Shown: positions 16,091 to 24,702 of the stretch, one piece after another
Position numbering within the stretch: position 1 is the first letter of the stretch
How the letters are laid out: every line of letters begins with the position of its first letter
NCBI RefSeq assembly: GCF_014681765.1
Contig: NZ_CP061498.1
Location: 310,001 to 374,000 of the forward strand
Source of the DNA: Roseicitreum antarcticum
GTDB taxonomy: Bacteria > Pseudomonadota > Alphaproteobacteria > Rhodobacterales > Rhodobacteraceae
Direction: 5' to 3'
DNA: 64,000 bases
Made by a program: the position numbers and the translations under genes
Notes under the pieces: generated by a model
Told to the model about the DNA's origin: nothing
Databases searched by the model: none
Seen by the model: only the letters and a program-made list of their open reading frames with translations

Positions 16091-17065
16091 TCAGCTCTCG
16101 CCGCCGATCAGTTCGCGCGCCAACTGGCCAACGATGGGCCGTGCCTCTGGCTCGCGCATCCCAGGCGTCAGGCGGGCGGAGTAGAGGATTTGCAGCAGCA
16201 TTTCATCATGCGTGGTCAGCCGCCCGAATTCCTTGCCGTCGTTGAAGATCGACGGACGCGCCTGCGGGCTATCGTTAGGCAGGCCCATGCCCTGCGCCAG
16301 TTCTTCATGGTAGCAAGCAACGCGCGTCAGATCTGGATGCTCGGCACGGATCACGGCGACCGCGTCGGTGTAGACATCTGCGCTACCGCGCGAAAACGCC
16401 AGTACCATGCAGAACGTGTCGCGCGGCATGCCGGTGATCAGCCCGACGCTGGTATCGGGGATGCCGGGCAGCAGACGACGCAGTTCGGGCCCGATGGCAA
16501 GGCGTTCAGTCTCGGATAGCGTCAGGACGTGGAAGTTCGCCGTCTCCGCGCGCCCCTCAGGCAAGAGGCTGACCGAATGGCCGGTAAGATCCGACAGGCG
16601 CGCGGCATAGGCGGCGACCTGTGCGCGATCAGCGCTCTGATCCTCAGTGGGAACTGACGCGCCGAACGCAAGGTTCATGCGCACCGGGGTTTGCCAGCGG
16701 CGCAGCGTGCTGGGTGTGGGCCGCGCGATCACGCGGTTGCCGGTAAAGACATATTCGTCGAACAGTGCGATCTTTATGAAATTTTCGGTCAGAATCGCCG
16801 CTGTGAACGGCGTATCGGGGCCGCCGCCATCGGTGCGCAACAGGCCCGCAGCGACGCGACGCGCCTCGATGCGCGCATATTCGGCGCGCAGCGGCGATTG
16901 CGCCGCAGCCCCGGGGTTGGGCTGTGGCAGCGGCGAGGTGGTGGGCGGTGGCGTGGGCCGGGGGTCGGTGTCCGGTCCGTCGGCCAGCGGCAGGCCGCAG
17001 GCGCTCAGGAAGGCCAGCGTCGCCAACAGGCGCGCGAAGGCCCCCCGCTTCAGGGGCAATCGCAT
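16091..17065 (-). CDS. DUF2927 lipoprotein
   Basis: A ~324-residue lipoprotein. From the ATG at 17065 the N-terminus is an ideal lipoprotein signal (RLPLKRG, hydrophobic stretch, LSAC lipobox); an earlier ATG at 17113 would add 16 residues and has no better ribosome site. A proline-rich linker leads into a DUF2927 domain ending CYHEELAQGMGLPNDSP and SIFNDGKEFGRLTTHDEMLL. The HEExxQ arrangement resembles a metallopeptidase helix, but activity is unproven. It lies 7 bases after the telA stop, in the same direction. Confidence 0.78.
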   Translation of the reverse strand: MRLPLKRGAFARLLATLAFLSACGLPLADGPDTDPRPTPPPTTSPLPQPNPGAAAQSPLRAEYARIEARRVAAGLLRTDGGGPDTPFTAAILTENFIKIALFDEYVFTGNRVIARPTPSTLRRWQTPVRMNLAFGASVPTEDQSADRAQVAAYAARLSDLTGHSVSLLPEGRAETANFHVLTLSETERLAIGPELRRLLPGIPDTSVGLITGMPRDTFCMVLAFSRGSADVYTDAVAVIRAEHPDLTRVACYHEELAQGMGLPNDSPQARPSIFNDGKEFGRLTTHDEMLLQILYSARLTPGMREPEARPIVGQLARELIGGES

Positions 17066-17120
17066 CACGCGATACTGCACCGCACTGGGCGGGTTGATAT
17101 GACTGCGCCCCATGCCGGTG

Positions 17121-18302
17121 TCAGCCAGGGGTCTTTTCGACGTCGACTGCCGGGCGGGTTGCCCGTGCCGCAGCTAGCGAATCGCGCAGCTCTGTCTCCA
17201 TCTTGGTCAGTTCGACCTCGGCCTCAGCGCGTTTGGCGCGGCCCGCATCGGCGATTTCCAGGCTGTCCTGGATCGTGGCGATCAGCGTGTCATTGGCGCG
17301 TTTGACGGCCTCGATGTCGAATACGCCGCGTTCGATCTCTTCGCGCACGGTCCGGTTCGCCTCGCGCAGGTTGTCGGCATTCGCGGTCAGTAGGTCGTTG
17401 GTCAGGTCATTGGCCGCGCGCACCGCTTCAGCCGCCTCGCGCGAGCGCTGGATGGTCAGTGCCTGCGCCAGCTGGGTTTCCCACAACGGCACGGTGTTCA
17501 CCAAGGTTGAGTTGATCTTGGTGACCAACGACTTGTCGTTTTCCTGCACCAGTCGGATGGAGGGCAGCGACTGCATCGTCACCTGCCGCGTCAGCTTCAG
17601 GTCATGCACCCGGCGTTCCAGATCGTCGCGCGCCGCGCGCAGGTCGCGCAATTCCTGCGCCATGATGACCTGATCGCCCTCGGGCGCATCAGCAAGCGCT
17701 TTTTCACGCGCGGGGATAAGCGCGCTATCGATGTCCTTCAGCTTTTCTTCGCCCGCCGCGATGTAGAGGGCAAGCTCATCATAAAACGCCAGCGTCTTGT
17801 CATACAGAATGTCCAGCGATTTCACATCTTTCAGCAGCGTCGTCTCATGACCCAGCAGAGTTTCGGTGATCTTGTCGATCTGGTCCTGCACGTTTTCATA
17901 TTTCGCTAGGAAGCTGGCCATGGGCGCGGCCTTGCCGGTCAGGCGTTCCCACCAGCTGCGCTTGCGCCGTACGTCCAGCTCGCTGACCGAAAAACCGCGG
18001 ATCGTTGTTACCATTTCCCGCAGGCTATCGCCCGCAGGGCCCAGATCCTTGTTTTTAACATCTTGCAGCATCGATTGTGAAATCTGTTGCAGTTCCAGTT
18101 GCGCGCGTGCGCCAAAACCGATGACCGATCCGGTGTTCGTCAGGTCGACCTCTTCCATCCGGCGGCGAATTTCGGACGCAACTGGCCCATCGGCTGCGTC
18201 CAGCGCCACCACACCGCTGGACGGGATCGCAAGGGGGCGGCTGACGGTCTGTTCAACATCGGCAGTGATTTCGGTCGCTTTGAGGCGGATGGTGTCAGAC
18301 AT
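17121..18302 (-). CDS. telA: TelA/KlaA-family toxic-anion resistance protein
   Basis: A 393-residue, mostly helical cytoplasmic protein matching the TelA (PF05816) family: GFGARAQLELQQISQSML, SWWERLTGKAAPMASFLAKYE, QVTMQSLPSIRLVQENDKSLV, and NTVPLWETQLAQAL near residue 265. Long charged helices with heptad-like spacing run throughout. TelA was named for plasmid tellurite resistance, but chromosomal copies next to xpaC are general stress or envelope proteins of unsettled function. It lies 191 bases downstream of xpaC. Confidence 0.93.
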   Translation of the reverse strand: MSDTIRLKATEITADVEQTVSRPLAIPSSGVVALDAADGPVASEIRRRMEEVDLTNTGSVIGFGARAQLELQQISQSMLQDVKNKDLGPAGDSLREMVTTIRGFSVSELDVRRKRSWWERLTGKAAPMASFLAKYENVQDQIDKITETLLGHETTLLKDVKSLDILYDKTLAFYDELALYIAAGEEKLKDIDSALIPAREKALADAPEGDQVIMAQELRDLRAARDDLERRVHDLKLTRQVTMQSLPSIRLVQENDKSLVTKINSTLVNTVPLWETQLAQALTIQRSREAAEAVRAANDLTNDLLTANADNLREANRTVREEIERGVFDIEAVKRANDTLIATIQDSLEIADAGRAKRAEAEVELTKMETELRDSLAAARATRPAVDVEKTPG

Positions 18303-18493
18303 ATCGGGTTCCTGTCGTGATCTGGGGCGCGCGCGCCAAGGCTCGGGCCGGTGTGCGGTAGGAAGATGCAGGGCGGTGACGCGGCGGCGAATGCGGTTGG
18401 GTGCAATAGGCGGTTGGTGCCAAAATGGGGGCAGGCGGAAAGATCAGCAAGGGTTAACGGCCTGGAGTGTCGGTTTTCATGCGGGCCAATGCG

Positions 18494-19381
18494 TCATAGC
18501 TCATCGGGGCGCAGCCCCTCGCGTTGCAGACGTTCGCGCAGCACCTCCATTTCGATATCCAGCGCCTGCCGGTCATCGGTCAGCAGCGTCTGGCGTCGAT
18601 GGTTGAAATTCGCCTCCAGATCATCCAGCAGCGCCACATAATCTGCGCGCGCGTCCGTGTCGCGGGTCCGGGCATAAAGGTCGGCGAATTTCAGCGTCGC
18701 ATCCCGCGCACCCACAAGGTAGACGCCCAGGTACCGCCGGGCACCGGACAGGCGGCGCGGGTCATCTTCGATCGCGCGGAACAATTGCCGCACATTGCTA
18801 CTGAATGCTTCGATCCGCGCGACAAGCGCGCGATCCTTTGCGCGGCGGATGGCATCGGCCATGTCGGTCAGGTGGTTCTCGGCCTCTTCCACCGCGCGCG
18901 TCACGCGGTCGTTCTGGAACTGATCCACCCCTTCCATGCCCTTGTCGCGCAGCGGGTCGGGGCCGAAGGCGATGCCGTGCAGCACCGCGCCGATCACCGC
19001 AAAAATCGCCGCGCTGACCAGTGAGCCTGAGGCCAGCGCTGCCACCCCCAGCCCCGCGCCCGTCAGTACCGCGCCAAAGATCTTACGCGGGATGGCGGGG
19101 CGGCGGGCGATCTGCCGGTCGTCATAAGCCGCGTGGGCGATCACGCCGTCGCGCGTCAGCCAAGCCGCCAGCATCAGCACCCCGAAAGCCGAGAGGTTCA
19201 GCGCCAGCCCCATTGTATCCGAGAAGAAGCCACGCAGCACGAACGCCAGCGGGACGATGAACAGGAAGTTTACCCGCGCGCCTACCGGATGCAACCGTTT
19301 GGCGGGCAGCGGCGCGGCTTTGCCCCTGCTGTCGGCACCTGCGGCCCCGGGGCTGTGTTTGCCGCCATAACGTTTAGCCAT
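18494..19381 (-). CDS. xpaC: XpaC-like (5-bromo-4-chloroindolyl phosphate hydrolysis) protein
   Basis: A 295-residue protein with a basic N-terminus, paired hydrophobic segments at ~38-75 (VNFLFIVPLAFVLRGFF; LSAFGVLMLAAWL) and ~104-140, then a soluble helical C-terminal half (FQNDRVTRAVEEAENHLTDMADAI; MEVLRERLQREG). This is the XpaC family usually paired with TelA. The start follows GGAGG lying over the stop of a 26-codon membrane ORF three bases upstream. Function is not established; the phosphatase name reflects a historical phenotype. Confidence 0.88.
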   Translation of the reverse strand: MAKRYGGKHSPGAAGADSRGKAAPLPAKRLHPVGARVNFLFIVPLAFVLRGFFSDTMGLALNLSAFGVLMLAAWLTRDGVIAHAAYDDRQIARRPAIPRKIFGAVLTGAGLGVAALASGSLVSAAIFAVIGAVLHGIAFGPDPLRDKGMEGVDQFQNDRVTRAVEEAENHLTDMADAIRRAKDRALVARIEAFSSNVRQLFRAIEDDPRRLSGARRYLGVYLVGARDATLKFADLYARTRDTDARADYVALLDDLEANFNHRRQTLLTDDRQALDIEMEVLRERLQREGLRPDEL

Positions 19382-19384
19382 GGC

Positions 19385-19465
19385 CTATCCTCCGGTCACG
19401 GCAAGGTACAACATCACAGCCACCAGCAGCAGGTAGGATGTCTTCTGCAATCCGGTTCCTGACAT
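19385..19465 (-). CDS. 26-residue single-span membrane peptide upstream of xpaC
   Basis: From the ATG at 19465 a 26-codon frame encodes a short polar start (MSGTGLQKTS) and a transmembrane segment (YLLLVAVMLYLAV), ending TGG. Its TAG stop is three bases before the xpaC ATG and overlaps that gene's GGAGG ribosome site, implying translational coupling. Its size puts it below usual annotation cut-offs. It is most likely a small membrane protein acting with XpaC, or a coupling leader. Confidence 0.55.
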   Translation of the reverse strand: MSGTGLQKTSYLLLVAVMLYLAVTGG

Positions 19466-19884
19466 ATTACCTCATCTGGTTGTGCGTGGACGCGTTTCTT
19501 CTACAGGGCAAACGCGCATTCTCCAAGTCCACAAGTCCACAAGTCCACAAGTCACCCGGCGCGCGCAATCCTGCAGCAAGATGCGCCCCATGGCGGCCTG
19601 CGCTTTTGGATACATGCCTGAGGCTCGTGCCGATTAGAAACGCGCGCTGAAGGGGACGGTTCCCTGGCCATGCCCTTGCATTGGGGATTCTGCTGCGCGG
19701 TGGTGCCCCTGCGGCCCGGACCATCTGTGCGCGCCGACTTCTGGCTCTCTATTACGTACCTGAGCCGGGCGCGTCGCCCCGCGGAGTCCCGAGACCTGAC
19801 TTCAGGGCGTTGCCATGCGTCGATGGCATCGTGTTTGCCCTCCGCAAAATCCCTTTGTTGCACAGCAGAAGGCGCCAGTCGCCG
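19466..19884. other. 419-base gap holding an 8-base tandem repeat
   Basis: No credible gene is seen between the small xpaC-leader ORF and rluB. The unit CAAGTCCA occurs three times in direct succession at 19524-19547, followed by one variant copy (CAAGTCAC) to 19555. The repeat is a likely length-variable marker. The promoter for the xpaC group probably lies here. Confidence 0.6.
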
Positions 19885-21165
19885 CTATCCGCGTGTCGGG
19901 CGTGGCCGGGGACGGGCGGGGCGTTTGGGTCCCAGTGTCGCATCGGCCGGTCCGGCGCCTACGCGGGGTGGGCGTGCCGTGCCCTTGCCCGCTGTGCCCT
20001 TGCCGGTCACGCCTCTGTCTGTTGCGCTTTCATGCCCCGTCCCTTGGCCTCGGTTGCCCTTGCCTGGCTTTCCCTTGCCGGGCGCGGGGCCCGTCGCCGC
20101 CCTCTGGGGGGCTGTCGATGCAGCGCCCGGTCTGCTGCCTTTGGCACCGCCGACTTTTGACATCGCACCTTTCGCCGCACCAGCTTTTGGGCCCGGGCCG
20201 GGCTTCGCGCCGGCGCGGCCCGCAGGTCGGCGGTGGGCGGCGGTGTCGGTTTCGCCCAGCAGGTTCAGCCCTTCCAGGTCGGCGCCTTCGCCCAACTGGT
20301 CGCGCAGCACGCGCGATTTCACCTCTTCCACAGCACCCACGGCCAGCGGACCCAGTTGGAACGGGCCATAGCTGATGCGGATCAGCCGATTGACCACCAT
20401 GCCCACATGTTCCATCGCGCGGCGCACCTCGCGGTTGCGGCCTTCGCGGATGCCGATGGTCAGCCAGGCATTCGCGCCTTGCTGGCGGTCTATCGCCACC
20501 ACCATGGGCTGAAAACGCTCACCCTCGACCACGATGCCTTCGCGTAGCGGTGCTAGGTCGGCATCGACCGGCCGCCCGTTGACCCGCACCCGGTATTTGC
20601 GCAGCCAGCCTGTCGAGGGCAATTCTAGCCGCCGCTTCAGCCCGCCATCGTTGGTGAGCAGCAACAATCCTTCCGAGTTGATGTCCAGTCGGCCAACCGA
20701 CATGACGCGCGGCATATCAGGGGGGAGGGTCTCGAACACTGTCTCGCGGCCCTTTTCGTCGCGCTCCGAGGTCACGAGGCCTGTGGGTTTGTGATAGAGC
20801 CACAACCGAGCAGGTTCAGGCGGGGCCAGCGGCTGGCCGTCCACCAGAATCTTGTCGCGCGCAGTAACGTTAAGGGCGGGGCTGTCGATGCGCAGCCCAT
20901 TGACCGTGATGCGTCCTTCTTCGACCATCCGCTCAGCCTCGCGGCGCGAGGCGACGCCCGCGCGCGCCAGCACCTTGGCGATGCGGTCGCCTGCCGGGTT
21001 TGTGGTGCCGCCGGATTTGGGCGCACCCGCATCCGGACCCTTGGCTCCCGTCCTGACACCTGCCTGCTTCCCGGGCGCGGGCTTGGCCCCGGGCGCGCTT
21101 GCAGGAGCGGCCCGCTGGGGGCTGCGGGAGGGCTTTGGGGCGGGGGGGCGTTTATCGTTGCTCAT
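19885..21165 (-). CDS. rluB: 23S rRNA pseudouridine synthase RluB-type, with basic tails
   Basis: A 426-residue RsuA/RluB-family enzyme. After an alanine/proline/lysine-rich ~60-residue tail it has an S4 RNA-binding domain (RIAKVLARAGVASRREAERMV) and the catalytic domain with GRLDINSEGLLLLTNDG (catalytic aspartate in GRLD) and REGRNREVRRAMEH. A ~120-residue low-complexity basic extension rich in Pro, Ala, Gly, Arg and Lys ends the protein. It converts a uridine of the 23S rRNA peptidyl-transferase region to pseudouridine. The ATG at 21165 follows AGGAAG. It is divergent from tadA. Confidence 0.93.
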   Translation of the reverse strand: MSNDKRPPAPKPSRSPQRAAPASAPGAKPAPGKQAGVRTGAKGPDAGAPKSGGTTNPAGDRIAKVLARAGVASRREAERMVEEGRITVNGLRIDSPALNVTARDKILVDGQPLAPPEPARLWLYHKPTGLVTSERDEKGRETVFETLPPDMPRVMSVGRLDINSEGLLLLTNDGGLKRRLELPSTGWLRKYRVRVNGRPVDADLAPLREGIVVEGERFQPMVVAIDRQQGANAWLTIGIREGRNREVRRAMEHVGMVVNRLIRISYGPFQLGPLAVGAVEEVKSRVLRDQLGEGADLEGLNLLGETDTAAHRRPAGRAGAKPGPGPKAGAAKGAMSKVGGAKGSRPGAASTAPQRAATGPAPGKGKPGKGNRGQGTGHESATDRGVTGKGTAGKGTARPPRVGAGPADATLGPKRPARPRPRPTRG

Positions 21166-21245
21166 GCTTCCTGCCATAGCCGCAATTGGGGCGGCGCGAA
21201 AGCCTCTTGCCGCAGGATCGCGCGCAGTGCATCAGGGTTGTCAGC

Positions 21246-21704
21246 ATGACCCCTTTCATTAGTCATATGGCGGCCGCTTTGGCCGAGGCCCGCGCCGCCG
21301 GTAACTTGGGTGAAGTCCCGGTGGGCGCTGTTATCGTGGACGAGGGGGGGCGGATCGTCGCGCGGGCTGGCAACCGCACCCGCACCATGAACGACCCTAC
21401 CGCCCATGCCGAGGTGCTGGCGATCCGGGCCGCTTGCGCCGCCGTTGCGTCCGAGCGTTTGCCGGGCCACAGCCTTTATGTCACGCTGGAGCCTTGTGCG
21501 ATGTGCGCTACTGCGATCAGCCACGCACGCATCGCGCGGCTGTATTACGGCGCGTCAGACCCGAAATCCGGTGGTGTCGCATGCGGCGCGCGGGTCTACG
21601 CCCATCCGCAATGCCACCACGTGCCCGAGGTCTATGACGGCATCGCCGCGACCGAGGCCGAGGCGCTGCTGCGCGAGTTCTTCGCCCGGCTACGGTTGGG
21701 GTGA
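21246..21704 (+). CDS. tadA: tRNA-specific adenosine deaminase
   Basis: A 152-residue cytidine-deaminase-fold enzyme with zinc ligand H54 and catalytic E56 in HAEVLAIR, and cysteines C84 and C87 in LEPCAMCATAI. EVPVGAVIV, GNRT and SGGVACGARVYAHPQCHH match TadA. It makes inosine at the wobble base of tRNA-Arg(ACG) and is essential in most bacteria. It is divergently placed from rluB, 80 bases away. Confidence 0.96.
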   Translation: MTPFISHMAAALAEARAAGNLGEVPVGAVIVDEGGRIVARAGNRTRTMNDPTAHAEVLAIRAACAAVASERLPGHSLYVTLEPCAMCATAISHARIARLYYGASDPKSGGVACGARVYAHPQCHHVPEVYDGIAATEAEALLREFFARLRLG

Positions 21705-21894
21705 GCCGACCCTCTGGGGCATGAACGTCAAGACCGAGGGCGCTGATCTCGATGCGTTGCAATGCTCGGGCTTGCATGGCCCTGCGATACCGTCCGGCGC
21801 CTGATGCTGCGCTGGTCGCCGTCTTAATACTGGCTGCGTTGTTCTGATGGTCAGGGCACGCAACCAAGCACAATGACGTGGGGGTGAAAACGGC

Positions 21895-22569
21895 ATGTGG
21901 CAACAACAGGTGATCGCCTATTGCGAGCGGACGGACCTGTCCTATTGGTCCGAGCCGATGAACGCCATTACCAATTCAGCCTTCTTGATCGCCGCAGCCG
22001 TGGTCTGGCCCATCGTGCGCGCGGTGCAGGGCCGGGGGCGCGGGCTGGCGCATGCGCTGGTGATTGTGCTGGCGGTGATCGGGATCGGTTCGTTTCTGTG
22101 GCACACCCACGCCACCCGCTGGTCCGGGCTTGCCGATGTGCTGCCGATCATGGTTTTCATCCTGATCTACATTTTCGCCGCCACGCGCGATTTGCTGCGC
22201 CTTGGCCCGGTCTGGGCGGGGGGCGGGGTGCTGGCGTTCTTTCCGTATGCCGCCGCCGTGGTGTGGCTGGCCGGGCAAGGGGCTTTGGTCTTGGGACTAC
22301 CGGCGCCAGGGGCGAATGGCGCGTATTTCAGCGTCGTGGTGCTGGTTGCCATGTACGGGTTGGTGATGCTGCGGGCCCCGCATTCGGCAACCGGACGGGG
22401 GTTACTGATCGGGGCCGCAATCCTGACTGTGTCCTTGGGGTTCCGCATCGCCGATGACGGGGTGTGCGCCAGTTTCGCGCTGGGCACACATTTCCTGTGG
22501 CATGTGCTCAACGGGTTTATGCTTGGCTGGATGATCCGGCTCTATTGTCTGCACCTTCGGCGAGTGTGA
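21895..22569 (+). CDS. Ceramidase-like (CREST family) seven-helix membrane protein
   Basis: A 224-residue integral membrane protein with about seven hydrophobic helices. It matches the alkaline ceramidase (PF05875) pattern: YCERTDLSYWSEPMNAITN at the N-terminus, GSFLWHTHATRWSGLADVLPI with the first histidine and aspartate, and GTHFLWHVLNGFMLG with the later histidines. These residues bind zinc in CREST hydrolases. The bacterial substrate is unknown but should be an amide in a membrane lipid. Confidence 0.88.
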   Translation: MWQQQVIAYCERTDLSYWSEPMNAITNSAFLIAAAVVWPIVRAVQGRGRGLAHALVIVLAVIGIGSFLWHTHATRWSGLADVLPIMVFILIYIFAATRDLLRLGPVWAGGGVLAFFPYAAAVVWLAGQGALVLGLPAPGANGAYFSVVVLVAMYGLVMLRAPHSATGRGLLIGAAILTVSLGFRIADDGVCASFALGTHFLWHVLNGFMLGWMIRLYCLHLRRV

Positions 22570-22581
22570 CAGGCTCCGCGC

Positions 22582-23673
22582 TCAGCGCGCCCAGAGGCCG
22601 GCACGCGACAGCTTCGCCTGCGCTTCGGCCATTGGTGTCTCTGGCCCGTCGCGGTCAAAAAGCGCGCGGGCGTGCGCGCCATGGCCTTGGTAAAGCATGC
22701 GGTTGAACGGTGGGTGCTGGCACAGAACCCGTTGCAGATCAGGCCGCGCGGCAAGGGTCTCCAGCACGCCCACCGTCAGGTCGCTGGCCTGCGCATAAAG
22801 CATCGGCAGCGCACGGTAATGACAGGTGGTGGCGCCATCCATATGCCCCCCCGGTACCAGATCACGCGCGCCGCCCATCGCCTGAATGACCAGCGGTAGT
22901 ACGATCTGGTCAAGCCAGGGCTTCAGCGGCTGGCATGCCAGCGCAGGCAGTGCTGCGCGTGCCACCTCGATCGCGTAGTCCCGCATCCGCGCGCCAAATA
23001 GCTGCGGGCAGGGGCCATAGAACCAGCCCGCGTTGAAATAGGCATAGCGGCGCCAGAATTCGGGCGGGTAGCTGTGGTTCAGGCTGCTGGCGTAGTCCAG
23101 CGCGAAATGGTCATAAAGCGCGCGCCACACATCCTCATACCCCGGGCCATAAAGGCTGATGAGCGGCCATGTCGGGGCGACGCGGGACGAGGCTGAGGGG
23201 CGCGCGAAATCGAACCCTACCGCCGTCAGATCGCCGGTGATCAACGTGTCGGTATCAAGGAACAGGAACGGTTCGGCGGCGGGCAGGTGCAGCAGCGCCT
23301 CGATCTTGTTGCCGTTGGGGTAGCTGTCGCCGAAATGGCGGTTGTGCAGGGGGATGAACTGCGCGCCGAAGGCGCCCAGCATCTGGCGGATACGCCAGTG
23401 GTCCATGCGCGGATCCTCGGACCAGAGGGGCCCTGGCTGCGGCTCGGCGATAAACAGCCGCACGACGTCATTGCCGGCGAAATGGCGCAACGAGGCGGCG
23501 AGCAACAACGCCTCATATTGAAGCCGCCCCCTCTGGGCGACAATCAGCAGGTTGAAGCCGCCCGCAGCCCCGCGCGATTCGTCATGCGCATCCGCGTCTG
23601 ACGCAGTCGTCAGGTGTCCGGGTTCTAAGGGCAAGGGATCTGACACGCGCGGTCCTTGAATGGTTTTGGCCAC
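22582..23673 (-). CDS. Putative nucleotide-sugar glycosyltransferase-like protein
   Basis: A 363-residue protein. After a ~35-residue disordered start it has an alpha/beta fold with FNLLIVAQRGRLQYEALLLAASL, PLHNRHFGDSYPNGNKIEALL and FLFLDTDTLITGDL, a DxD-like metal and nucleotide-sugar motif as in GT8-type enzymes. YAYFNAGWFYGPCP and WLDQIVLPLVI also resemble that fold. Acceptor and donor are unknown. It is transcribed toward the 3' end of the ceramidase-like gene (12-base convergent gap). Confidence 0.6.
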   Translation of the reverse strand: MAKTIQGPRVSDPLPLEPGHLTTASDADAHDESRGAAGGFNLLIVAQRGRLQYEALLLAASLRHFAGNDVVRLFIAEPQPGPLWSEDPRMDHWRIRQMLGAFGAQFIPLHNRHFGDSYPNGNKIEALLHLPAAEPFLFLDTDTLITGDLTAVGFDFARPSASSRVAPTWPLISLYGPGYEDVWRALYDHFALDYASSLNHSYPPEFWRRYAYFNAGWFYGPCPQLFGARMRDYAIEVARAALPALACQPLKPWLDQIVLPLVIQAMGGARDLVPGGHMDGATTCHYRALPMLYAQASDLTVGVLETLAARPDLQRVLCQHPPFNRMLYQGHGAHARALFDRDGPETPMAEAQAKLSRAGLWAR

Positions 23674-23706
23674 GCTAGCGCGAAGCCATCTGCCCGGAAA
23701 GGGGGA

Positions 23707-24366
23707 TCAGTCCGGTGGCGGCAGGGCAGCCAGCGCGCCCGCCAGATCGCCGTAGCCAGTGAAGCGGCGCTGATACCGCAGCCCCAGCCGCGCCGCGCAG
23801 TCGCGCGCCTTCACGTCCAGTGCGGGGTCATCGGTCTGCGCCTGATAGATCAGCGTCTCATAGTTGCCGAACATCATTGCGATCAGTTCGGGGTGGCGGT
23901 CGAAGCCCATAGGTTTCCAGACGAAGGCATCGAATTGCCGCACAAGAAAATCGGTCAGGTAGAAGGCGGTGAACTCATTTTCCGCGCGGGCGGTGAAATC
24001 ATCGACGCCCTGAAAGAAGGCGTAGCAATGCGGGCCGCGCACCATCTCGACCCCCAGTGCATCGCAACGCGCCTGCAACAGCCCGCCAGTGCCGCAATCG
24101 GCATAGACCACGAAAACCTGCGCGTAGCGCGGTTTTGCGTCGCGCACGGCAGCTTCCACCGCGTCGGGGATCCGGTCAGGCCACAGGTGCAGATTGGCGG
24201 GCAGGCAGTGCAGATCCAGATGGTCCCAGCCGTTCGCGGCCTTCAGCGCCAAGATCTCATGCGCTAGCGCTCCGCATGCGACAAGCAAAATCTGGCCGCC
24301 CCGTTGCTCTGAAAGGGCCCGGTCCGTCAAGGTTGAGTCGCTGATCGGCGTGTCATCCGGGTTCAT
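23707..24366 (-). CDS. DUF1638 protein
   Basis: A 219-residue cytoplasmic protein with the DUF1638 pattern: ILLVACGALAHEI at the start, VVYADCGTGGLL near 90, VEMVRGPHCYAFFQG near 108 and AFYLTDFLVRQFDAFVWKPMG. Conserved cysteines and histidines (C52, C89, C101, H113) suggest metal or cofactor binding. In other genomes the family is seen with corrinoid/methyltransferase genes; none is adjacent here, so its role stays open. Confidence 0.82.
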   Translation of the reverse strand: MNPDDTPISDSTLTDRALSEQRGGQILLVACGALAHEILALKAANGWDHLDLHCLPANLHLWPDRIPDAVEAAVRDAKPRYAQVFVVYADCGTGGLLQARCDALGVEMVRGPHCYAFFQGVDDFTARAENEFTAFYLTDFLVRQFDAFVWKPMGFDRHPELIAMMFGNYETLIYQAQTDDPALDVKARDCAARLGLRYQRRFTGYGDLAGALAALPPPD

Positions 24367-24403
24367 GGCTGCCCCCGACAGTTTCAGATACGGAAAGGAA
24401 AGG

Positions 24404-24480
24404 TGGTAGGCCCGGCAGGACTTGAACCCGCAACCAAAGCGTTATGAGCGCTCTGCTCTAACCAATTGAGCTACAGGCCC
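24404..24480 (-). tRNA. tRNA with CAU anticodon (probably Ile2, possibly elongator Met)
   Basis: A 77-nt cloverleaf: acceptor GGGCCTG paired with CGGGCCT (G1-U72 wobble), D-arm GCTC/GAGC, anticodon loop CTCATAA, T-arm GCGGG-TTCAAGT-CCTGC and encoded CCA. The variable-loop region (TTGGTTGC) resembles Ile2 tRNAs, whose CAU is modified to lysidine. It is not the initiator. Confidence 0.92.
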
Positions 24481-24702
24481 GTATTGTGAACTGGTTGCTA
24501 TCAGATTGCGAGGGCGCGTCAAGCCTGCGGGTGATGCTGCGGCGCGCGCCCCACCTCCGTGCCAAAAAACCGCGCCTTTGGGCGTGGATCAGTTGCCGAA
24601 GGCGCGGCAATGGGCTATCGCCGCGTGCAATATCGCCCTCCCCCCGGTGCTGCGTCTGCCACCGCAGCTTTCGGACTGACCTCAGACACAAGGACAGCTG
24701 CA

